The notes beneath the pieces were generated by a model, which did no database searches, was not told where the DNA came from, and worked only from the letters and a program-made list of their open reading frames with translations. A stretch of 64,000 bases of DNA from NCBI GenBank assembly GCA_947471745.1, contig CANJKZ010000777.1:2170501-2234500 (forward strand), written 5' to 3'. Both the position numbers and the translations under genes were made by a program. Source of the DNA: Closterium sp. Naga37s-1 (lineage: Eukaryota; Streptophyta; Zygnematophyceae; Desmidiales; Closteriaceae). Below, in pieces: positions 43,882-53,000 of this stretch (the stretch's first letter is position 1; the number at the start of each line of letters is the position of its first letter).

Positions 43882-44320
43882 TAGTGGATCATGGGGTAGA
43901 GAAGGCTTCCCTGGAGGATGCATGTACGCATGTGTGGTTTGTACTTTAAATGAAGTGTGGCATTAATAGGTTGATACTGTGGTGTTTCCTCTGTTGAATG
44001 TTTAATTGGTATGAAATAGCTAGCAAGAGAAGGAACTATTGTAGCAGGACTCGGAAATGGTATCGAGAGTACGGGTGGTAGGATGAAAGTTGACGGTGAT
44101 CAGTGGATGAATTGTATTCGCTAACCAAGATTACAGAAATCGAGGAGGTCGTTTTCCAGTGGATGTCGGTGGTTGCGTTTATCCTGATGGGCGGCAACGG
44201 TTTCGCTCGATGGTTGTGGACGTTGTTGAGCATGGTTTATGCGTTACCGTATACTTTGCAAGGTCAATCCGAGTACTTAGGCTAGCGTGCCGTGCACGCA
44301 AACAATGTCAGTCGTTAACA
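43882..44320. other. Spacer between the two + strand transposon genes
   Basis: AT-richer DNA with no supported gene. It presumably holds the 3' end of the protease gene and the promoter of the next. Confidence 0.4.
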
Positions 44321-46332
44321 ATGGAGACTTCCGTTGCTTCTGAAGATACTGGCAACGCGGGGCGTGCACGGCGAGTGTCCCAGCCCCCGGCGTACCTGCG
44401 CGCGGCATATCAGCTTGCAACTCCTCGGGGGCGCATGCCAAGGGGGACTCGCGTGCCGGCCTTGCCAAAGCTTTTGGCCATTACCAGAGCGAACGCTGGC
44501 GGAAATGGAATTTGTGACGGTAATGACGGTTTGATGTGCTATTTGTACGAAATGTATGACGCTGCTTTAGCGTTTTGTGGCCGTTTTGATTAAGAAAGTG
44601 TTGTCTTTCCCCATACTTCCGCGTTGGAGCTTGTGTTGCCCAGATTTAACTGTCTCCTCCGCCTACATTCCCACGTCTACAGATAATACTGGGGGTGAGA
44701 CATCGGACGCTTCTCCCGGCAGGGTCGGCAAACAAGCGCTGGTGAGTGACTCGCCCGATTCGCGTTCCAATAGCGACGCTGCTCCTCGTCAGGCGAACCG
44801 GAATCGAGGCGAGGACGTAGAAGGGGGCAAACAGGCACACATCGTGAGCAATATAAACGCATCCGAAGAGGAGGATGACGAGGATGTGGGTGACGCGATG
44901 CGCACGATGTTCGAAACCAACGCGTACCGCGAGAACGATGCTGTGGACACGCATGGCGAGGAGGTGCGCGTTTCCGTGGGAGTATTCAGGAGCCTGCTTA
45001 AGTCGCAGGACGAGAGCGCGCAGAAGGTGGCCCGCTTGGAAACTCTGCTTTTGGAGGCGCTGGCGAAGTCCGATGGGGGGTCCCGTCGGCGCAAGGCGGA
45101 GCGGCAGAGGGATCCCGGGCAGGGATGCATGAACCCAAAGCGCCAGCGTCGCGGCGAGGCAGTGGCAGACGTTGAGGAGGATGACGATGAGGAGGAAGAC
45201 GACGACTACGAGGACATGGCACAGATTCGCACGCGTCAGAAGCACATGCGCTCTGCGAAGTCGCCTGTTCTGCAGCGCACACTTGATCTGCTGCCGGCCG
45301 ACAAGGCTTGGAAGGTGGGATGTGCTACCAATCGTGTAACATTACTTTCGGAGCGTGCGCTTTCTGCCGTGCGATGGACTGTTGTGGAGCATTGGACTCA
45401 TTCACAATTTCCCATGGTACCTGACTTGTGTGCAGCGCCTATGCGAGCTGGTCCAAGTGCAGCTGTTCTTGAAGAAGCCGGCCGCAACCATGACTTTCTA
45501 TCCGAGCTCAGACGACAAGACTTATGGCGTTTGCGCAGTGATTGACCGCCTGCCGCATAGCTTCGCGTGCCTTGCGCTTGCCGCGGACAAGTCCCGCCGT
45601 GCTGACCTTAACAAGACGCTGAGCGAGTGGAAGACAAGGGCAGCCGGACAGGTCCGGGACATTGCGCTCCCTAAGCTTGGATTCTTCCGTGATGAGCACG
45701 ACGAGGCAAGCCCGTGGGCAAGGGACAACGCACGCACGCTGGAGCAGATTCGGGAGCGCATTGGGCTCGGTGCGGAGGAGAGCGGTAAGCGGTGTTCTGG
45801 TGCTTTTAGACAGTGGTGAGGTGTGCTTTTGTGCTTTTAGTCTTTAAACCCCACCATTCTATCCGCGGTGTGTACGACAGATCTGGTGCTGAGCAACTGG
45901 TCAAACGACCGCGATGGGATGCCCTTTGCGTCTGCCGCGTTTGCGGCGTGCGCAAAGGCTGCCTTCATTCCGAAGAAGGCTGCACTGCCGCTCACTTTGA
46001 AGGTGTACCACCTTGCGTGGCTGAAGCACGTGGTGAGTGACATTGTATGACTTTGGTGGTTAGTTTGAATATGGCTGTAGTCTTACAAGGCGTGCGCGGT
46101 GTGTATTTCCTTTCAGGTGTCCGACAGCATCATGTATTGGGAGCAGAGGATGGGCCGCCTCTCTAACTCGGCCGGGGGGAACGGCCACGTCGTGAACGGG
46201 CTCAAGGTGCTTGTGAAGGGCTCCGTTTCACAGGCCATCCGTCACTTCAATCCCGAGTACGACGACGAGAAGGAGAATGGATTTGGGGACGCCATGGCCT
46301 CCGCCTTTCTGCCTGTGGTCTTGAGAACATGA
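44321..46332 (+). CDS. Unknown 515-residue transposon-borne protein
   Basis: Five exons that keep phase with GT-AG borders: 44321-44519, 44683-45314, 45436-45784, 45881-46032 and 46117-46332 (TGA). The N-terminal half is disordered, Ser/Asp-rich and acidic (INASEEEDDEDVGD), then a predicted coiled coil (KSQDESAQKVARLETLLLEA), a basic patch (RRRKAERQRD, PKRQRRGE) and a strongly acidic run (VEEDDDEEEDDDYED). The C-terminal half is compact and globular-looking: RLCELVQVQLFLKKP, VCAVIDRLPHSFACLAL, LVLSNWSNDRDGMPF, VKGSVSQAIRHFNPEY. I recognise no family. Its place inside the transposon, beside a protease gene, suggests an accessory or DNA-binding role in transposition. It is the one accessory gene here with no visible break. 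Confidence 0.65.
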
Positions 46333-47932
46333 AGCCTAATGCTGGCGCTAGCGGCGGAGACGGCGCCGGGAATGATGTGCAGTCGGTGTCAGTCGGGGGC
46401 GTGTAGAGCAGCGGGGAGGGGGAGGCCGGGATGATGGAGGGCATAGACCTGCCCTGGAGTGGGATCATCGGGGTTGTGTGTGCGCTTTTGATATTTATGT
46501 TCCGTGTTTGGGTTTTTTGGTTGCTAGAATTCCGCCTAAGTATACGGTGTTTGCAGGCAGGTAGACGGTTGTGTTAAATGTATTGTGATGCTTGTTTTGT
46601 GTGGGTTTAGTGGACATGGTTTGGTGCTTTTTGTACTACAATACTGCGCGGGGATGAGAGTGTGGAAATCACCAAATGAACATAAAAACCCGAAGCGCTC
46701 GTGAAATGCGCCGCATTTGTCGCCGCGGTAGTCGGAGAGTACCTGATCGGGCAATGATTGCCGGATCCGGCCATACAGTGAGCAACACGCGGGTTGCCGT
46801 GATTGGCGAAAAAGGTTGACGAGGCACCATATGCGGTAGATGATGAGTGCAGGTGTCGGCACGCATTTGGCGTGTTGGAAAAAGGTGGCGTTTCTGACAG
46901 GTGTATAGGTGACGCGTGTCGTTGTAATGTTGGTTCGTTTCTATCCACCGTGGACGCCTCTCATGATGCCGAGATTTGTGCGAAGCAGGAAGTGTGGTGC
47001 AGGCGACGATGTTACAAGCGGTGCGATAGGGCGACAGGGCGACACGTGCACGACGGTGGTTTTTGGGTGATGGGCATCCTCCCTGAGCGGTCGTAACGAG
47101 GTGGTGCGACGCGTAGGAGCCGTGTGGCTTGTAGGCGCACGCATAAGCGATTTCAGGGGCAATTTCCCTAAAGTGTCTGCGATACGTGGCGGCCTTTGAG
47201 TTGTTGCTCGAGTGTTGGGCGAGGAGGATGTACGTATACAAGTGGATGGGCGTCGCACGCGAAGTCACTGCGAGATGGGGTTACACGTAGTACGATGACA
47301 GGTGATGAAGACATGTGGGACATGCGGGTTATCAACAGGCGCGTGGGTATTCTGTGTCGAGTAACGGAGTGGGTTGCACGTGGCGGGTTCGCAGTGGTGC
47401 GCGGCATTCAACGCTCGAGAAATGAACGGCCTGGATGTAGACTGTAGTCCCAAATCAACGCAACTGTGCGGGCTGGCGAAAGTGTAACTTGTAGGGCGAC
47501 TTGTGGAGCACACTACACGTGAACGGTTCCGATTTGGTGTTGTGGTGCGAAATCACGCGGCTGTGGTAGGTTCGGCAAGTCTTGGCGGTGTACGCTTACG
47601 TGGCAGGTACGGGTGTAACTGACATACACGTGGGCACGTGTACGTCCCCACATGTTTTGGTTGTTGGGAGGTTTGTGTGATCGTGGTGGCGGAGCAACGT
47701 TATCGTGATTGTGTGAGTTACGTGGGGGGTTACTGTATGCCATTCGTAAAGTTTCCCGGACACTTGCGTGCTGGATGCGGGAATCTGCACACCGTGTTGA
47801 CAGAAAGTGACGGAAAGGTTACGGTTGCAGTTACTGACGCTACCACTGTTGCTGAGTCAAACTTTTTTTTTGCGTGGCAAATGCAACTGCAAAGTTACGA
47901 ACGAGCCATTTTAAAGTTTTTTTTGGCACTTG
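46333..47932. other. Right subterminal region of the transposon
   Basis: No supported gene in 1.6 kb. Short motifs such as GTGCGACG, ACACGTG, GTACG and GGTGTAC recur in many variants, as expected of subterminal binding sites. The right end has two T-rich runs (about 47860 and 47920). Confidence 0.45.
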
Positions 47933-47946
47933 CCTTTTCCGCGATG
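47933..47946 (-). repeat. Right terminal inverted repeat
   Basis: On the - strand this reads CATCGCGGAAAAGG, an exact match to the left end. It is followed on the + strand by TA. Confidence 0.8.
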
Positions 47947-47948
47947 TA

Positions 47949-48666
47949 AATGCTCGAAGACCAATCAGGTCGCAGTGAGAGTCCGCAAACGAGTTCACAA
48001 ATAGCATCGAATTCTCAGCTGCCGTGACAATCCCTAGTCAAGAAAAGTCTCTGAGAAAGTCGCTGTGCGAGTTCTTGTGCAATACCGTCTCTGTAAGAAA
48101 GCGGCTCTGGGGATTCTTTATACGCCAAGTCTGTATCTGGGGGAATCGCTTGGCAAGAAAGGCTCCGGGAGAGTCAACGTGGGAGTTCCAGGGCAAGCAA
48201 GTCTCCGAGAGTCGCTCTGGCAGATGGGCAATCCCTAGGCTGGATCCCAAGCACCGCTGTACAGCGTGTTGCGTGAGGTGAAATCCCCGCCTCTGCCGCA
48301 AGATCCGCTGCAGCGGATGACGGTGGGTTTCGGGTTTGGGTGATGTTACGTTTCGGGCTCCGGTAGATTTCATAGCGAAGATATCCTCTTCTGTTCTATT
48401 CTTCCCTATCAGCGCTACTAAAACTTTCAATTTTTTGTAAGAGAAGACTTCGTATAATGTTTTTCCCTCTCGGGGGAAATTACTACAACCCTACCAAAGA
48501 AACATTCCTGCATAGTTGAACTCCACAACGGCTTCCAAACCTAATGAGTAATCGACATTGGGTTGGGTGGGAGGGGCGTAAGGGAGCGGAATCCGACTAG
48601 TGCTTCTCCGTTTTTCCAGCTTCGTGAGTCCCAGCACATCCAACAGACTGCTAAGGAATGTGTTTC
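47949..48666. other. Ancestral 5' region of the LRR gene and aminopeptidase downstream DNA
   Basis: Before the transposon landed, 47949 onward lay directly upstream of the F-box/LRR gene (- strand). Bases about 48020-48245 hold diverged repeats of roughly 60 bp (AAGTCTC and GAGAAAGTCGCT motifs). No gene is seen up to the aminopeptidase stop at 48667. Confidence 0.5.
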
Positions 48667-48795
48667 CTAGGAGGAGTGGGAGGCGACCCAGTGGTAGAGC
48701 AGGCTGGCACCGAAGCCAGTGCCTCCGCCCTTCTTCTCACTCCACACCGGCCCTGCAATGTCCAGATGCGCCCATGGCAGCCCCTCCACCACAAA
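48667..48795 (-). CDS. Leucine aminopeptidase (M17), last exon only
   Basis: A 43-codon terminal exon (42 residues plus TAG) preceded by a CCAG acceptor. It encodes [18 protein letters not shown], then [15 protein letters not shown], and ends in TAG. The PWAHLDIAG and TGFG motifs are characteristic of the C-terminal catalytic domain of M17 leucyl aminopeptidases, metal-dependent exopeptidases that in plants are found in plastids and cytosol. The preceding exons should lie to the right on the - strand, but up to the window edge only retroelements are found. Either the intron exceeds 15 kb because of nested insertions, or this exon has been cut off from its gene. Confidence 0.85.
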   Translation of the reverse strand, partial: FVVEGLPWAHLDIAGPVWSEKKGGGTGFGASLLYHWVASHSS

Positions 48796-49274
48796 CTGGC
48801 GCCGCAGAAGGCAGCATGGATTGGTGGTGAGGAATTGCGAGAAGGAACAGGCCGGGGACGAGGACGGAAGAGAAAATATGCTGTTTGTTGCAATTGAAAC
48901 AGATCTTGATGTTTCTAGGCGATCTCGAAGGGAGTGGGGAAGAGGATGCTAGAGGAACACTGATTACAAGAAAGCAATTCTGGTTAGTAGAGCATGAAAG
49001 AGTGGCAGAATACAAGCACACATTCTCTCCCTCTCACCTGCGGCCCCTGAAATCATGTGTGATAGAAAAAAAATGGTATAGGGTCCTTCTCTCCTGTTCA
49101 ACTTTCCACCCACCTGATGTTATAACTGAAGGATCGCAGTGGATAGGATAAAGTTGCTAAGTCTTTGAAAGAACTATGAAGTCTCTGTAATGACCTTGTT
49201 GATGAACTTTGAAGGAACAAGATGATTATAAGATAGGAGTACAGGAATATAAATAGCAATCCTAACTAGCCATG
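48796..49274. other. Aminopeptidase intron start and possible LTR remnant
   Basis: No gene is seen. The part next to 49274 may be the far end of the LTR of the - strand Copia element, interrupted by the + strand Copia element (see 59266-59556). Confidence 0.4.
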
Positions 49275-49403
49275 TGTCAAATGTTATATCTGCTACAGTT
49301 GGTTTAGGCTGTAGTGGGGTAGTTCCTATGGGGTACAGTAAGTTTAGGTTTTACAATTTGTACCCAACTCTTTCCTAGTTCATTCACTTCTCTCATTCTG
49401 AAA
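49275..49403 (+). repeat. 5' LTR of the Copia element
   Basis: 129 bp, unusually short for an element of this size. It is flanked on the left by the target duplication CCATG and on the right by the primer-binding site. Confidence 0.95.
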
Positions 49404-50047
49404 TGGTATTGCGAGCCTAGGTTAGGAACCTAGGACCGCTAGTTCCTAAGGGCTCACCATTCCGCTAGAAGCGCCCTCGTGCGCCCTCCCTTACTCGCGC
49501 CCTCGTGCGCCTCGTTCCTAGTGCGCCCTCGCGCGCCCTCTCTCTCACGCTAGCCACCCGCGCGCGGCCCGTTTTTTCTAGCGCGTAGCCCGCTAGCCGC
49601 CCGCGGGCGGCCCTTTTTCCTCGTGCGCGCGACCCACTAGCCCCCTGCGCAGTTGACGCCGCCCGCGCGCAGCCTGCCCTGGCCTCGCGCGGCCCCTAGC
49701 ACAGCCCGCGAGCTGCCCGTCGACCGGCGCGCGCCGCCGCCTCGCGCTCGTAGGCCGCCGATCGTACGTAGGCCGCCGCCCGCACGTAGGCCGCCGCCCT
49801 CACGACGGCTGCCGCCCGCACGTAGGCCGCCGCCACGCACAGCCACAGACCGCGCGCCGGCCCACCCTCCCTACTCGAGCCGCGCCGCGCCGTCCTACCC
49901 GAGCCGCGCCGCCCTGACCGAGCCGCGCCGCCCTACTGTGCACCACCTGCAGCACCTGCTGCTCCTGTTCCTGCTACTGCTACTACTGCTACTGCTGCTA
50001 CTGCCACTACGGCCAGTCCTACCGTTCTCACTTTTGACGCTGAGGGC

Positions 50048-53000
50048 TGTCACGATTCTAATCTGTGCATAGAGCAGTAGATATATCATCGTGACTAATA
50101 GGAAATGTAGAACAGTACAGTAGGGAGGATGACTAGCAAAGCGGGGTGGTTGAAGCGACACAACCGAAACATTAGAGAGTTGGCGGGCGAGAAGGGATCC
50201 GTTAGCACAACGGTAACCCAACGCAGATACTTAAGAAATAGGCAGGCAGGGGAAAGGTTGCTTGCGTGATTGTTTTCATACTCATGCTTACTATTCCGTC
50301 TACCCCCAACGAACTGAGCACGTGAAACCAAAGCGGCAAGCAATACAGACCCCAACATTCTGTTTTCCAGTCAGCCGAGCTAGGGTTTCCATGGTTAGAT
50401 ACAGGCTGTGTTGCAGGACTTCTTCACAATCACGCAAGGATCTCGATGCATCGTCGAGAGTTCTTAAGAACGAGACTGTGGAACGATACTGAGGAGTTGA
50501 AGCCTACGGAGGGGAGGCGTGCAGAAGAGATAGCCGCGCGGGGAGACGTGAGAGCGGCACGTGGCGAAACGGATTCACCTAAGTACCGGACTCCACACCA
50601 ACAAGCGCGTGTGGTGGGAGATAGCATGGAACGAGCGCGAACTGTCGTCTCGGACCCGGGAGATACTCCTCGATGCTCGCTGGACAGAGAAAATACGTGA
50701 ACGCTGGAAGAACCAAGAAGCAGCGACCCCGCAAACCGGAATGCCGGGGATGCCTCCGAGGAAGGAACGGATTGAGACACGCTGGAGGCCGACGGAAAGC
50801 CTCGTACAAGAGCCCAGGCAAAGGAGAGCCTTGATACATAGCGGCATCGCGGGCGCTCCAGGCGATTCACAGGAAGGACCCAGCACTGGCGGAGTTCGAT
50901 GGAAGGCGACTAACTTGCCTAAGGTGGAGGTGGCTGAGCGGTATACCGGTATTCCTGGCGTGGGGCCCAGCCTGAAGAATTGTCTGATGCAGCTCGAGAC
51001 CGTCCAATACTGCTGGGAGCGTGACGGATATGATCCGGCGGAGTTCTTCCGGAAGATGGTGGGGACCTTGGCAGGCGAGGCCGAGACCTTCTACCGCCTG
51101 ACACGCGACGACGTGTTGGACGAGCTGGCGGAGGGCGAGATAGCCAATCCTACGGCCCGCTTCCTGCAGCTGTTACGGAAGGAGTTCGCGGGGCAGACCA
51201 AGGCGTGCGTTGAAGAGTTCCGGGACTTCCGCCGTAAGAAGGAAGAATCCCTACTGGCGTACTACTGCAGGCTCCGGGAACTGGCCGAGGACCTGGAAAG
51301 CACGGACGAACGCCTGCTTGTGAGGAAGTTTGTACGAGGGCTAGACGAAGAACTGAAGGGAGTAGTACGGAGCACCGTCTACAGCATCGGCGCCGATGTT
51401 ACTCTCAAGGAAGTTTATCTGCTGACGAAGAAAACCGAACAGGCGCAAAGACTGCTGGATCTAGAAGACTCGGACGGAAGGAGCCGGGCCAAGACGAGTT
51501 GGGCAGCGGCTGCGGTACCCGAACCTACCTCTGGGGGCAGTGGCAGAGGGGACCCTCGACTTTGTCACACCTGCGGAGAACATGGGCATTTGAGGCGTGA
51601 ATGTCCCAGCGCACCGACATGCGAGCAATGCGGGAAACGCGGGCACAGGAAGGAAAACTGTTACAGCCGGCCGAAGGACTCGCTGGGGGCAACGCGAGAG
51701 GAGCTCCAAGCCGAAGTCAAGCGGCTACAGCAGAGACTAGAGCAGCTACCGAATCAGCAGGAGGTAAAGGCGCGGGCAATGTTGGCGTACGAAGAAATCG
51801 ACGAAGCGGAGGAGGAGGAAGAGGAGGATTATATTCGAGAGTACGCAGCTATGGCCTATCCGCGGGCGCGAGACGATATCAGACTCCGACCCCGCGTTAG
51901 CCAGTCCCAGAGCAGCGAAGTGACTAGCGGTCCCCGGCCCCGGGGCAGTTCAGTAGAAGGAGAAAGACCCTCGGAGATGAGGCGGCAACCGAACGAGCGG
52001 CTGGTGTGTCAAGCGTCCGTGCTGATTGCTGAAAAGGGAAGTCTTACGGTGGGAGGTCTGCCCGTGAAGCAAGCTATCATTGACACCGGAGCGCATCACG
52101 TACTCATCGGCAAGGGACTCGCTAATCAACTGAAGCTGGATGTATCGAGGCGCACCATCGAGCGGGGAATCCTGCTTATGACGGCCGTAGGGGGGGAACC
52201 GAAATGGATGCCGAAAACCAAGCGGCCGGTGGAAGTAGTGCTCTTACCAGGGACGGAGAAAAAGTGCTGTATTCGACTGCAGTGTGGAGTCTCGGAATCC
52301 GAGGACTACGATGTCCTCGTGGGGATGGAGCTCCTCTACCGAGTAGGAGCTACCATTTGTACGTGGCAGGAGAAGGTGCTCTTTCGCGTGCAATACTGGG
52401 ACCCAGAGAGCACCGCCGGCACGCTGCCGGTTCGGTTCGTGAGGCAGGAGCCAAGAGAAGCGTATCAGGCACGGAGAAAGGATCTGACCGAGGAGCTAGA
52501 TGATTGGCCGTGGGAGCGATATGATGCGGAAAGCGAAAGGCGGATCGAGAGGCGACTCTTGGGGCAGAGCCCGCCGGATTTGACGGAGCGAGTCAGCAGG
52601 GTACAGGCATTGGACGTGCCCATATGCATCCTGGAGTTATACGGAGGGATTGGGACCGGCCTAGCAACAGCATTGCGCGCCGGATGTACTGTCAAGAAGT
52701 GGATCCATGTCGAGCGGGATCCAGCCGTGCGGAAGATGGCATGCCACCATGCGGAGCTGCTGCGAGATGAATACCCAGATCAAATGTGGGAGGACGCGCT
52801 TCCATACGAGACGGAACCAGTAGTGCACGACGTCCGAGCTATTTCCGAGCACGTACTGGAGAACTGGGGGCAGATAGACTTGGTCATTGCCGGGTGGGAA
52901 TGTCAGGGGTATTCCAGAGCCGGGGAAGGCCTGGGGATGGAAGACGCTCGGGGAGCTTCGTTACGAGATTTGAGGCGGGTGTTAGAGATGATTCAACAGC

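Larger units (their letters stand above)
31691..47946. mobile_element. 16.3-kb Plavaka/CACTA-like DNA transposon with accessory genes
   Basis: Perfect 14-bp inverted termini CATCGCGGAAAAGG lie at 31691-31704 and, reversed, at 47933-47946. Both ends are flanked by TA (31689-31690 and 47947-47948), either a 2-bp target duplication or, since TA is a palindrome, part of 16-bp termini. Inside are a multi-exon transposase (- strand), two unknown - strand genes, a Ulp1-AP2 gene and another unknown gene (+ strand). A 2.1-kb LTR element has inserted at 38134, so the original was about 14.1 kb. The transposase matches the Plavaka branch of CACTA elements, and Ulp1-type proteases are common passengers of such elements. 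The flanks join into a plausible 5' region of the LRR gene. Confidence 0.8.

Noticed and set aside
41268-46332. Polinton-type element suggested by a Ulp1-like protease in a 16-kb element
   Set aside because: There is no protein-primed DNA polymerase, packaging ATPase, capsid protein or retroviral-type integrase. The transposase is of Plavaka/CACTA type and Ulp1 proteases are common in such DNA transposons.
48680-48760. tRNA-like stretch with GTGGTAGAGC
   Set aside because: It does not fold into a tRNA-like order of arms by eye, and it is explained on the other strand by the leucine aminopeptidase exon.
49418-50040. GC-rich Arg/Pro/Ala frames after the Copia 5' LTR
   Set aside because: This is the repetitive leader of the Copia element. 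No domain was found until the gag region just before the nested insertion.
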